A DNA stretch of 64,000 nt. Origin: Paludibaculum fermentans (lineage in GTDB: Bacteria; Acidobacteriota; Terriglobia; Bryobacterales; Bryobacteraceae). The translations under genes were made by a program, and so were the position numbers. The notes below the pieces were generated by a model. The model was given only the letters and a program-made list of their open reading frames with translations, had not been told where the DNA came from and searched no databases. The stretch covers positions 6,339,501 to 6,403,500 of the forward strand of contig NZ_CP063849.1 in assembly GCF_015277775.1 (NCBI RefSeq). Direction: 5' to 3'. This document shows positions 9,559-18,268 of the stretch, one piece after another. Numbering within the stretch: position 1 is the first letter of the stretch; each line of letters opens with the position of its first letter.

Positions 9559-12453
9559 ATGATCTCCCTGATTCAGACATTTCGAAGGTTAACACTGCGC
9601 ATCGGCACTCGCACAGAGACCGCAGTGGACAGCCCGGTCTGTCGTGATCCGGCTGCGGCCGTCGAGGTGGAAGCCCTGGGTAAATGGGGCAATTTCGTCA
9701 TTCGGGAGCAAATCGCGCAGGGCGCTTTTGGGCAAGTATATCGCGCATGGGATCCAGCGCTAGCCCGGGAAGTGGCGTTGAAGCTCTACCCGACAGTTGA
9801 CAACACGCTCAGCTCAGAAGTCGTAGAGGAGGGCCGTATGTTGGCGCGACTGCGGCATCAGAACATCGCCACAGTCTACGGCGCGGCTATTCAAGACGGT
9901 CGTGTCGGACTTTGGATGGAGCTCATCAAGGGGCAGTCGCTGGCCGAACTGCTTGCCTCACAAGGACCGATGAGTTCCAGGGAAGCCGCAGTTATTGGAA
10001 CTGACCTATGTCACGCATTGGCGACGGTTCACGCTGTGGGCCTGTTGCATCGTGACATTAAGGCTCAGAACCTGATGAGAGAAAGTGGCGGACGTATTGT
10101 CCTGATCGACTTCGGCCTCGGCGAGGACAGGAAGAAGGCGGACTTCAAGGGACAGGCCGAACTTGCCGGCACACCCTTCTATATGGCCCCAGAGCTCTTC
10201 GACGGGGAGCGCGCGAGTGTGCGCTCGGAGGTCTATTCCGTCGGCGTTCTGCTCTTCCATCTGGTATCTGGCCGTTTCCCGATTGAAGCTGACAACATCG
10301 ACGAACTGCGGAACGCCCAACGGCTGCAGCTCGTTCAGGATCTGGCGGAGCTTCGGCCTGAGCTGCCCGCGGCGTTCGTATCACTGGTCCGGCGCGCAAC
10401 GGCTCTTGATCCTACGGACCGATTTTCCAGTGTGGCTGAGCTCGCGCGACCTCTTCGAGACCTGCTCTCCGGTGAGAATCGTTTCGAGGCGGGACGTCTG
10501 CTGACCCGCCGAACCGCGATCCTCACAGCTGCCGCGGTCACGTCGGCGCTCGCCGGGATCACAGTTTGGCGTTCAAAATGGCAGGGAAGTCCGTTTCGCA
10601 CCAACCCCGGCGAGGCCCTCCTGATCAGCCCAATAGAGAACCTAACGGGCGACGCAGAACTCGATGGATTCGGAACCGCGCTGCATCAGTTCGTTTCACA
10701 GTCCGGGTTCTTCAATCTCCTGGGGGCCGACGAGATCAACAGTTCCATTGAGCGGATGGACCGGACCAAATCAGAATCTTCTCATCCCGATGTTGCGCGG
10801 GAACTAGCGCTGCGCAACGGTGCCCATATCATCGTATTCGGAAACCTGTCCCGGATTGGAGATGAGTTTGCGCTCATGCTTCGGGTGGAGAAGCTCGGCG
10901 AAGACCCGAATGCTGTTGAATCGAAACGCGACACGCGCTGGAATGCGTCGGGGAAACGGGAATTGTTCGGGGTGATCCGGGACGCGGGCAATTGGATCCG
11001 CTCCGAGTGTGGTGAAGGCGCGGATAGCATTGCCGAACGGGAGCGCGCACCGGAGGATGTCACAACCAGTTCCTGGCAAGCGCTCAAGCTCTTCGGCGTG
11101 GCGGAGAGCCTCAAGATGGCAGACAGAGGAGAGGACGCGATTGGGATTCTGAAGCAGGCCGTGCAATTTGATCCAGAGTTCACTTTGGCATACATGCGAA
11201 TTGGAGACATCCGCCTGGGTCAAGGCAACTATGATGAAGGTGAACAGTGGTGGGCGAAGGCGGTGGGCATTCTCGGGCGGCGCAGGCTTTCTGAGCGCGA
11301 GGATTTCCGCATCAAAGCAATGCTGGCTGGAGATTCCACGCAATATGCCGAGTGCGAACGCATTTATCGTGCCTATGTGGTTCGATTTCCAAACGACTGG
11401 TATGCCCATTGGCGGCATGGCAGCGTCCTGGATCACTTCGACTCCAGCAAGGAGGCCGCAGAGGAACTGAAGACCGCTGACCGGCTGCGCCCCAATACCT
11501 GGCGGATTCACGCTCAGCTCTGCGCTACCTATCTTGCCAATAGTGATTTCGGCTCGGCCATGTCTGCAGCCCAGACGCTCAGGAAGCTGAAGCAGCCGGA
11601 ATGGGCTAAGTTGTATGAAGCGCCATGCGCTCTTCTCCGGGGAGACATCCCGGCGGCGGAGCGGCTATACCTGGAACTTTACCGGTCCGAGGCAGCACAA
11701 CGTTTGGCCGTAGCGCCTATCCTGTTGGCAAGCTTCTATACCGAACTTGGCCGCCTCGAAGAGGCCATCCTGGTTCTGGACGAGAGCTTGAAGCGCGATC
11801 AAGGAGCCGTCGGGGTATCTGATATAGCCGCGCGAATGCTCTGCAAAGCCTGGATCGAACAATCCGCTGGGCGTTCCGGCGATGCCGTTCTCACGCTCCA
11901 GGCCGCGCTCGCCCGATCGGATTCCGCCGACACGCGCTTCAACGCAGGACTCCTGTACGCCCGACTCGGCCACATTTCCGAGGCTGAACGGCTGAAAGGC
12001 ACTTTCAACCCCGCACACAGATTCCAGATCAACGCGGTTGCTCCGCATCGTCTGGCTGGGGAAATTGCATTGGCACGTGGAGCCTTCGAGCGGGCCTACA
12101 GCAGTTTCGAGGCCGCGGCCGCCCACGAACCGCCCGCACATCACAAAGAGCCGCTGGCGCGCGCTTATGCAAAGGCCGGCCGTTGGGGGCGAAGTATGGC
12201 TCTTTACGATTCGATGCTGAGCCGGCCCGGCAGAATCTGCCGTTACCTGGATCAGGAAGCGCCAGGCCTCTGGATGGATAGTACTTTGCAGCACGCTTGT
12301 GTTGCCGCAGAGGCGGGAAGTATTGAGGCTGCTCGCAAATCCGTTGGTCGTTATCGTGCGGTGCGTGGAAATAAGACCACAGTTTTGACCGATCAGCTGG
12401 CCCAACGACGAGCCGAAGAATTGATTCAATCTGACACAGAAAGGTTGCGATGA
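9559..12453 (+). CDS. Membrane-anchored Ser/Thr protein kinase with TolB-like and TPR C-terminal region
   Basis: The product is 964 residues. Residues about 35-300 are a Hanks-type kinase: glycine loop (QGAFGQVYRAWD), ATP lysine (VALKLYP), catalytic loop HRDIKAQN (near residue 165), metal-binding DFG in LIDFGLG, and GTPFYMAPE. A single membrane helix follows near 316-336 (AILTAAAVTSALAGITVW). Next is a TolB N-domain-like segment (ISPIENLTGDAELDGFGTAL) and then TPR-type helices from about 480 to 900. This is a common acidobacterial layout, with a cytoplasmic kinase and a periplasmic repeat sensor. It shares a 73-bp divergent promoter region with the FHA-sigma54 activator, so FHA recognition of a kinase product is the likely link. 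It overlaps the next gene by ATGATGA. Confidence 0.92.
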   Translation: MISLIQTFRRLTLRIGTRTETAVDSPVCRDPAAAVEVEALGKWGNFVIREQIAQGAFGQVYRAWDPALAREVALKLYPTVDNTLSSEVVEEGRMLARLRHQNIATVYGAAIQDGRVGLWMELIKGQSLAELLASQGPMSSREAAVIGTDLCHALATVHAVGLLHRDIKAQNLMRESGGRIVLIDFGLGEDRKKADFKGQAELAGTPFYMAPELFDGERASVRSEVYSVGVLLFHLVSGRFPIEADNIDELRNAQRLQLVQDLAELRPELPAAFVSLVRRATALDPTDRFSSVAELARPLRDLLSGENRFEAGRLLTRRTAILTAAAVTSALAGITVWRSKWQGSPFRTNPGEALLISPIENLTGDAELDGFGTALHQFVSQSGFFNLLGADEINSSIERMDRTKSESSHPDVARELALRNGAHIIVFGNLSRIGDEFALMLRVEKLGEDPNAVESKRDTRWNASGKRELFGVIRDAGNWIRSECGEGADSIAERERAPEDVTTSSWQALKLFGVAESLKMADRGEDAIGILKQAVQFDPEFTLAYMRIGDIRLGQGNYDEGEQWWAKAVGILGRRRLSEREDFRIKAMLAGDSTQYAECERIYRAYVVRFPNDWYAHWRHGSVLDHFDSSKEAAEELKTADRLRPNTWRIHAQLCATYLANSDFGSAMSAAQTLRKLKQPEWAKLYEAPCALLRGDIPAAERLYLELYRSEAAQRLAVAPILLASFYTELGRLEEAILVLDESLKRDQGAVGVSDIAARMLCKAWIEQSAGRSGDAVLTLQAALARSDSADTRFNAGLLYARLGHISEAERLKGTFNPAHRFQINAVAPHRLAGEIALARGAFERAYSSFEAAAAHEPPAHHKEPLARAYAKAGRWGRSMALYDSMLSRPGRICRYLDQEAPGLWMDSTLQHACVAAEAGSIEAARKSVGRYRAVRGNKTTVLTDQLAQRRAEELIQSDTERLR

Positions 12454-12920
12454 TGAGTGACATAACAATAACTGGAAGCGACGCAGGCGGATCTGGCATC
12501 GATTCCTCCGCCAAGGCGGCGTTCCTATTGGCGCTGCTCGCAGATCCAGATGCCCTAAATGATCTAAAAATTCGATCAAAGTCCCAGGATGACACCCTTA
12601 TGTCCGGAGCGTATATTTTCCAGGCATACAAGGGAACCCTCCCTCAAGACTGGGAGGAAAGTTATTATAATATCGCATTTGACGAAGTTAAGCTACTGTG
12701 GCTTGCAGTCCTTAACAAGCCCGGCCTTGTAGATGCGCTCGTCACCCTCTCAGGCGCGATTACCGGCTGTAACACGCGACCAGTCTGCAAGATGCTTGTG
12801 CGTGATTGTATTGTCCCAATGCTTGTAGGAGCCGGATTTGACTCCAAGATAAAAGAGGTCTACTATAATCGGGTTGAGCTGGCACATGGTCCATATCCCA
12901 CAACAATCCGATCAAAATAA
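12450..12920 (+). CDS. Hypothetical protein, translationally coupled to the kinase
   Basis: The product is 156 residues (155 if the second ATG at 12453 is used). I do not recognise the family. It has an acidic, Gly/Ser-rich N-terminus, a helical middle (SAKAAFLLALLADPDALNDL), and a C-terminal half with three cysteines (GCNTRPVCKMLVRDC). No signal peptide or obvious membrane span is seen. It overlaps the kinase stop in an ATGATGA junction, so it should be made with the kinase and may be its substrate or a modulator (inference only). The DNA is more A/T-rich than the kinase gene, suggesting separate origin. Confidence 0.7.
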   Translation: MMSDITITGSDAGGSGIDSSAKAAFLLALLADPDALNDLKIRSKSQDDTLMSGAYIFQAYKGTLPQDWEESYYNIAFDEVKLLWLAVLNKPGLVDALVTLSGAITGCNTRPVCKMLVRDCIVPMLVGAGFDSKIKEVYYNRVELAHGPYPTTIRSK

Positions 12921-13496
12921 CTGCATTGGCATAATGTCTTTGGTTCTGTAGGTAGCGCAGCCTACTTGCTCTAGCGATGACATTGGTCACTAGTAGTGTG
13001 AGGCGGGGCATCTGGGACGGGGTCAAGGAAAGTCAGCTACCTTGCCTATCGTGGCAATAATCTAAGGCAGCAACTCGTGCGGATCCTATTCTCCCTGGAT
13101 GCCCTCCGCCAATTATTCCGTTTTCTTTCGGAGTCTTGATTACGCCACCAAGCCCCCAATCCTTTGATGGCGCAACCTACACCCACACTCTTAACCTCAA
13201 TAGACTCGCGAACCTCGAATGGGGGTCAGACGGACGGGGGAGAGACGTGCTCCCTACAATTAGGCTTCGGCGCCGTTTTGTTTTCGCACCGGGATCGCGC
13301 CCGCACCACACCCAAGTAGGCCAAGACTTGCCTGTGGGAGGTGTGCCCTGCCTCGGACAGCCGTGCCGCAATCATGAAGTTAGTTGGGTTGGCGAGTTTG
13401 CGCGATCTCGACTGCACGTGGATGGCAGCGCTGGGTTGGACGACTGGCTTGCGCCTTGTGTGCGTCCCTGCGCGGTTGCGACTCGTCGAGACAAGC
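12921..13496. other. Island intergenic stretch without a supported gene
   Basis: These 576 bases hold only short overlapping frames with no recognisable domain or start signal. A minus-strand frame at 13226-13534 has a fragment faintly like a tyrosine-recombinase tail (see rejected list). A weak inverted repeat GTAGG-N8-CCTAC occurs near 12949-12966. It may be decayed sequence between island genes. Confidence 0.5.
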
Positions 13497-14318
13497 CTAA
13501 GTTGCGAAATTATGAGAGGACTTAGGCAAGGCATATCCGTCTGGAACGAAGTAGAAGGAATCTAGCCTTTGGCCTTTCTCCATGGGATTCTGGTAAGGGT
13601 CAGTAATGTATCGACCTCTTGATGTATCTCGGGTCGGAGGCGAGTCAATGTTCTTAGAAGACCAATATCCATCGCTGTCGAGCCTCGTGAAATGATATAC
13701 ACTCATTCCCTTTAGATACAGGGCGATATAATGACCGCGCCCAGAAGGGCGCATATCAACATCCCACGGGATAAGCTTGAATTCTTTCAAGCCACACTTA
13801 TAACGCTCACCGGCATCACCCTGTTTACACTTGGAAGCGATGGAGCCTATCGGATTGATACTTCTATTTATCTTTAGGTTGAGAGCATAAACAAAGCAAT
13901 TCGCACGGGGAAAACCTTTCCACTCGTCCGGCTCAAAATCAGGCGCACCGACAACGCTTTTCGGATATTCCGGCGAAAGAAGTCCTAGCAAGTCGACTCT
14001 CGTCGCTTTCAGGGATGTAAATATCTCCGACGGGGCCGAATGCAGGATGGCGCTTTCAAGGCCTGCCGCGATCCGGATGGTATCATCCTCGCTGGATAGG
14101 AATCCGAAGCGCAGGATGTAGGATTTTTGACCAAAATGGATCTTCAGTCCGTTATAGCCAAGACTCTTGCATCCACGGATCGGGGTACGGGCATACGAAG
14201 GCACACAGTTCGACAGTCGGAGTATTTCCTCCAGCCGAGAAAGATTGCCTTGTGACAGCTCCCACGAGACACCTGAGTAGAGGTTTTTGTCGAGTAATGC
14301 AGCGGTCCCTTTTTTCAT
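13497..14318 (-). CDS. Hypothetical protein, possible cysteine-peptidase-like fold
   Basis: From the ATG at 14318 the product is 273 residues; a longer frame from 14378 is possible but adds a hydrophobic, basic stretch without support. Residues 135-150 (GFPRANCFVYALNLKI, Cys141), a GRGHYIALYL strand (His196), YHFTRLDSDGYWSSK (His209) and ITDP (Asp240) give the order Cys...His...Asp typical of papain-like/NlpC-like peptidases or transferases. No named family can be assigned. No signal peptide from this start. It is alone on the minus strand between plus-strand island genes, in visibly A/T-rich DNA. An effector or toxin role would be a guess. Confidence 0.6.
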   Translation of the reverse strand: MKKGTAALLDKNLYSGVSWELSQGNLSRLEEILRLSNCVPSYARTPIRGCKSLGYNGLKIHFGQKSYILRFGFLSSEDDTIRIAAGLESAILHSAPSEIFTSLKATRVDLLGLLSPEYPKSVVGAPDFEPDEWKGFPRANCFVYALNLKINRSINPIGSIASKCKQGDAGERYKCGLKEFKLIPWDVDMRPSGRGHYIALYLKGMSVYHFTRLDSDGYWSSKNIDSPPTRDTSRGRYITDPYQNPMEKGQRLDSFYFVPDGYALPKSSHNFAT

Positions 14319-14720
14319 AGTCAAATATCTTAGCACGATTTCTCTGTGCCATCGCAGGAAAATCAAGTAAAACCTCAAGTACTTGGTGCGTGCGCGTGCG
14401 ACCTCCGAAGAAGAGCCTGTCTCGTATCTGATCGCGGCGTTTGGATAAAGCGACCACAGGGGCTTTGCGGGAGTATCCGCTCGAGCATCACTGGTATCTG
14501 TTTAGATACCACCACACTCGCCTTATGACCTGTAGCAGATTGAAAACAAACTGAAAGCGATTCGGCGCATCACCTGCACCAGTTGCTCCTGTAATCGGAG
14601 GGCCGAAGGTGATTGGATCTGCCCAATCGCAGGGCCGGTGCCAGTTCGGTACTGTGCCCAACACTCCTCCGATTGCCGGGACCACAACGGTACCCGAATC
14701 CGAACGCAGGAGCTGACGTC
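14319..14720. other. Divergent intergenic region
   Basis: About 400 bases separate the minus-strand Cys-protein gene from the plus-strand exported-protein gene. It contains the inverted repeat at 14492-14511 and the ribosome-binding site AGGAG at 14707-14711. No supported ORF or RNA gene is seen. Confidence 0.5.
14492..14511. promoter_or_regulatory. Perfect 7-bp inverted repeat in the divergent region (possible operator)
   Basis: TGGTATC-TGTTTA-GATACCA is a perfect palindrome with a 6-base centre. It is about 174 bases upstream of the minus-strand gene start and 209 upstream of the plus-strand start. No T-run follows, so it is not an intrinsic terminator; an operator is more likely. Confidence 0.35.
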
Positions 14721-16274
14721 ATGTTCAAACTGCTGTCCATTTCTGTGCTGACTCTCGTGCTGCCACTCGCGGCTCAACCCCGAGGTTCAGTAAACAACGG
14801 AAAGACAGGGACCAACCCAAACTGCAAAGGAAGAGACGTGTGCATTGATGCCGCCACGGGTGCCAGTTTCGGCGAGTCAATATTTCGGCGATACGACAAC
14901 GTCACGATTCTTCTTTATAACAAGAACCCATTTTGTTGCACCTACAGACTCTCACAAAGTACTAAGGTCATCGGTGAATCAACTGCCCCGGACTTCCTCC
15001 GAACCTTCTTCCCAGTGGTCGCCAAAGAGGACGACAAGAAAGAGGCCACCGCTAGTCTCAACACCCTGAGAACGGAGATGCTGGAGGTGAAAGAACTACA
15101 AAGAGATGACCCCGGCAAGGCGCAGAAGTTGTTGAACCTCTATAAAGACACGACAGAACGACTGGAGGCAGCCAGCAGAGACGCATTCACCAACATGGAG
15201 AAGGCGGACGATGCAATGAGGACCTACACCGATCAGTTGGCGCTCCTTCGGCGACCTGATCTCGGGCAAACCGCAGCGACCTGCTCAGCGCGGATCGTGC
15301 AGAGGATGGCCGCCCATAACCTTTTGCCCCAATGCTCTCCTAACGTTCAGCCAGCTCCGCCGGTTGTGGACCTCCAAGTGAGCTGCGACAAATTGAACTC
15401 TGCTGTACGTGACATTGACTCAAACTATGGGCGTCTTAACAGCGAAATCAAGCAGTTACTAGGAGGCCCTGCAGTAACATCGCAACCAGAACAGACTGCT
15501 ACCATTCGTGCGCTTACCGGATGGCAAGCGAAACTACCTAACGACCTCGCCGAAAGAAAGGCGGCGGCAGAGAAGCTACTAAAAGCGCTTGAGCGCACTC
15601 TAGCTAACTACAAAAAGGCGCATTCTGAGATGGTTGCCAATAGTCAGATCTTTGCCGCCTTTCTCAGCGACGAGACCTCGTTCGCCCAGGAGGCGACGAT
15701 CTCACGCGACGACACCCATGGCCGGATGGTAACCGTCACTCTCGAGGTTGCCGCACCCGACGACAAAGGCAAGCTGGGCGACCTAACCAAGAAGCTGACG
15801 CTCAACATCCAGATGGGCTACCAAGTGATGACAGTGTCCGCCGGACTCGCCGGCTCGCCCATGAAGAAGGCCCAGTATAACGCCGTCACCACCACCGTCA
15901 AGGACGCCAATGGCCAATCCACTACCACGAACACCGTCGGCATTCAGTCGAATTCGCCCCGGCTGCTTCCCATGATTCAACTCAACGCCGACCTCTTCGA
16001 TTTCTCGTCGCGTCGGTTGCCCGTGTCTCTCAACGCCAGTCTCGGGCTGACTGGCAAGGTCGACAACCAGGGCACCGATGTCGAGTTCCTTCTCGGTCCC
16101 TCGCTCGGATTTCTCGGAAATCAGCTCTTCGTCACTGTCGGCGCCTATGGCGGCCGCCAGCAGGTCCTCCAGGGCGGTCTGAGTGCCGGCAGCATAATCC
16201 CATCCACGACGGTACCGGTTGCCAAGAACCTCCAATGGGGTCTCGGCTGGTCCCTGACCTGGAAGATCAAGTAA
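14721..16274 (+). CDS. Exported protein with helical middle and predicted C-terminal outer-membrane beta-barrel
   Basis: The product is 517 residues. I chose ATG 14721 because AGGAG lies nine bases upstream and the frame opens on a signal peptide (MFKLLSISVLTLVLPLAAQ). Residues about 90-320 are charged and helical (coiled-coil-like stretches such as EAASRDAFTNMEKADDAMR), with six or more Cys spread through the N-terminal half. The last 200 residues alternate polar and hydrophobic strands, end in WGLGWSLTWKIK, and look like a beta-barrel with a C-terminal closing strand. Family not recognised. It heads a run of four same-strand genes (gaps of 36, 13 and 37 bases), so it may export or anchor the product of the downstream enzymes; that is inference. 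Confidence 0.75.
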   Translation: MFKLLSISVLTLVLPLAAQPRGSVNNGKTGTNPNCKGRDVCIDAATGASFGESIFRRYDNVTILLYNKNPFCCTYRLSQSTKVIGESTAPDFLRTFFPVVAKEDDKKEATASLNTLRTEMLEVKELQRDDPGKAQKLLNLYKDTTERLEAASRDAFTNMEKADDAMRTYTDQLALLRRPDLGQTAATCSARIVQRMAAHNLLPQCSPNVQPAPPVVDLQVSCDKLNSAVRDIDSNYGRLNSEIKQLLGGPAVTSQPEQTATIRALTGWQAKLPNDLAERKAAAEKLLKALERTLANYKKAHSEMVANSQIFAAFLSDETSFAQEATISRDDTHGRMVTVTLEVAAPDDKGKLGDLTKKLTLNIQMGYQVMTVSAGLAGSPMKKAQYNAVTTTVKDANGQSTTTNTVGIQSNSPRLLPMIQLNADLFDFSSRRLPVSLNASLGLTGKVDNQGTDVEFLLGPSLGFLGNQLFVTVGAYGGRQQVLQGGLSAGSIIPSTTVPVAKNLQWGLGWSLTWKIK

Positions 16275-16310
16275 CCGCGGAACCTTTCCCTAACTCCACC
16301 ACGAGGCCAC

Positions 16311-17297
16311 ATGCTCCGCGACTCTCGCTTTCACATCGCGGGCTGCGCATCCGCCCTGCCCCGGACCGCGGTCCCCAATGCCGTTCTCGCTCGCGAACTT
16401 GAAACCGATGAAGATTGGATCGAGTCGCGATGCGGAATCCGCAACCGATATCGCACCTCTCCTGAGGAGACAACGCTCTCCCTGGCTGTCAGCGCCGGCC
16501 GAGCTCTCCTTGACGAGCAGCCGGACTTCTGGCCGGATCTGCTGCTCTGCAGCACGTTCACGCCGGAGCACCTTCTTTGCCCGACGGCCCCAGCCATTGC
16601 GGAACAGCTCCGCCTGGGGCCCATCGGGGCCTTCGACCTCAACGCGGCCTGCACCGGAGCCGCGTTCGGGTTCCTAACGGCCTTCGGCTTTCTCGCCTCC
16701 GGACTGGCCAGCAAGGTCCTCCTGGTCGCGAGCGATACGCCCACCAAGTACCTGGCCCAAGATGATCGGAGCACGCGGATCCTGATGGGCGATGGAGCCG
16801 CGGCCGTAGCCCTGGAGCAAGGCGGCGCCGCCGGCTCCCGTGTGCTGAGCTGGCTGACCGGCAGCGATGGTTCAGGCGCTCAAAACTTCTTTGTGCCCCA
16901 CGGTGGCTCCCGCTACCCGCAATCCATTCAGCATGGCGCGACCCGGAGTTTGGCGGTCCAGATGGACGGAAGGGCCATCTTCCGTTTTGCCGTCAGCGCG
17001 GGTGCTGCGATGCTGAAACGGCTCTGTGAGCTGGCTGGCGTCACCCCTGCAGAGGTGACCTGGGTGATTCCGCATCAAGCGAACCTGCGCATTCTCGACG
17101 CGCTCCAGCAGCAGTCCGGCATCCCACCCGACCGGTGGGTGATCAATATCGGGGCCGTGGGCAACACGGCCTCAGCGTCAATCCCAATCGCCCTGGCCGA
17201 GTGTATGGCCAGCGGGCAATTCCGTAAGGGCGATCTCGTTTTGATCGCTGGATTCGGAGCCGGTCTCACCTGGGCCGGCTTCCTACTGGAGTGGTGA
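16311..17297 (+). CDS. 3-oxoacyl-ACP synthase III (KAS III/FabH-like)
   Basis: The product is 328 residues, the usual FabH length. It condenses an acyl-CoA starter with malonyl-ACP. The triad is intact: Cys near 114 in LNAACTGAAFG, His near 255 in IPHQANLRIL, Asn near 285 in GAVGNTASASIP. The FabH-type end GFGAGLTWAGFLLEW is present. The frame starts after GAGG with four bases to ATG. Lying between an exported protein and an acyltransferase plus ammonia-lyase, rather than with fabD/fabG/acpP, it is more likely a dedicated pathway enzyme than the housekeeping FabH. DarB-type ketosynthases of dialkylresorcinol clusters are one precedent for KAS III enzymes paired with ammonia-lyases. Confidence 0.92.
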   Translation: MLRDSRFHIAGCASALPRTAVPNAVLARELETDEDWIESRCGIRNRYRTSPEETTLSLAVSAGRALLDEQPDFWPDLLLCSTFTPEHLLCPTAPAIAEQLRLGPIGAFDLNAACTGAAFGFLTAFGFLASGLASKVLLVASDTPTKYLAQDDRSTRILMGDGAAAVALEQGGAAGSRVLSWLTGSDGSGAQNFFVPHGGSRYPQSIQHGATRSLAVQMDGRAIFRFAVSAGAAMLKRLCELAGVTPAEVTWVIPHQANLRILDALQQQSGIPPDRWVINIGAVGNTASASIPIALAECMASGQFRKGDLVLIAGFGAGLTWAGFLLEW

Positions 17298-17310
17298 GAG
17301 GAACAACTCG

Positions 17311-18231
17311 ATGGTTCAGAAACAGACACAAGCCCGCACTGCGCGCGCTCCCTGGCGCAAGGCCGCGTTTGCCGCGATCTCCCTGCTTTACTTGTCGCTA
17401 ATCTACGGCGCTCCAGCCCTCCTATTGAGTCTGCTACTTCGTGCCTGGCCGGGATCATTCTGGCGGTTGGGGTGTGCTTTCGCTGGTCCCGTCCTCTATA
17501 GTGTCGGATTCCTCGTAACGGCCGGCTGCTTGAGCCTGTACCACCAGCCCGCGATCGTGCCGGGGCGCTTCCCTCGCGACACCGCCCATCCAGTCTATTT
17601 CCACAGGCGGCTCTACGGACTCTGTTGGACCACATTGTTCTACTGCAAACCGGTCTATTCGCTCTGCCTGGCCGTACCCTTACTGAAACGACTGATGTTC
17701 CGCCTGTTCGGTTATCGCGGGGGCATGAACTTCACCGTGTATCCCGATAGCTGGATTCGAGATCTGCCGCTATTGCGTTTCGGCGACGGCGTCTATATCT
17801 CGAACCGCGCCACCTTGGGCACGAACATCGCACTGGCCAGCGGCCACATCCTGGTCGACCGCATCGAACTGGAGGACGGCGCGATGGTGGGCCACCTCGC
17901 CATGCTCGCCCCTGGAGTGCGGCTGGGCCGGCGAGCCGAGATTGCAGTTGGCTGTGCCATCGGAATTGGCTCCGTCATTGGCGACGGCGCCAAGGTGCTT
18001 CCGACCTGCACCGTCGAGCACGGTGTTGTGATGTCGGCTCGCGCCGTTGCGGGCACGATGAGCTACCTAGGCAACAAAGCCTTCATCGGGCAGGGTGTGC
18101 AACTGGCACCTGGCACGTTGCTGACACGTCGAAGCATCGTTACCAGCAGGCACGATGCTGACGCCTACATCTCTTCCACAACTCGAATTAGCGGCACGCT
18201 CGCTTCCGCGGAGGCTCTCGATGACGAATAG
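17311..18231 (+). CDS. Membrane-anchored left-handed beta-helix (hexapeptide) acyltransferase
   Basis: The product is 306 residues. Two or three hydrophobic helices occupy residues about 17-75 (AAISLLYLSLIYGAPALLL, LYSVGFLVTAGCLSLY), then a hydrophobic patch near 100-130. From about 140 to 285 are hexapeptide-type turns (FGDGVYISNRATLG, LEDGAMVGHLAMLAPGVRLG, IGIGSVIGDGAKV). It resembles the C-terminal membrane/beta-helix module of multidomain Pls-type proteins (general knowledge). The acyl acceptor is unknown. It begins 13 bases after the KAS III gene, suggesting the KAS III product, or an acyl chain derived from it, is transferred at the membrane. Confidence 0.8.
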   Translation: MVQKQTQARTARAPWRKAAFAAISLLYLSLIYGAPALLLSLLLRAWPGSFWRLGCAFAGPVLYSVGFLVTAGCLSLYHQPAIVPGRFPRDTAHPVYFHRRLYGLCWTTLFYCKPVYSLCLAVPLLKRLMFRLFGYRGGMNFTVYPDSWIRDLPLLRFGDGVYISNRATLGTNIALASGHILVDRIELEDGAMVGHLAMLAPGVRLGRRAEIAVGCAIGIGSVIGDGAKVLPTCTVEHGVVMSARAVAGTMSYLGNKAFIGQGVQLAPGTLLTRRSIVTSRHDADAYISSTTRISGTLASAEALDDE

Positions 18232-18268
18232 TGCGTTGTGTTCGGAACTGGGATCCGAGGAGGAGCCG

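Noticed and set aside
12949-12966. GTAGG-N8-CCTAC inverted repeat as an att site or terminator
   Set aside because: Arms are only five bases, with no T-run and no second copy seen.
13226-13534. Minus-strand frame with a stretch (ARLSEAGHTSHRQVLAYLG) faintly like the C-terminal end of a tyrosine recombinase
   Set aside because: The catalytic HxxR and Tyr are absent, no upstream domain exists in any frame, and the similarity is short enough to be chance.
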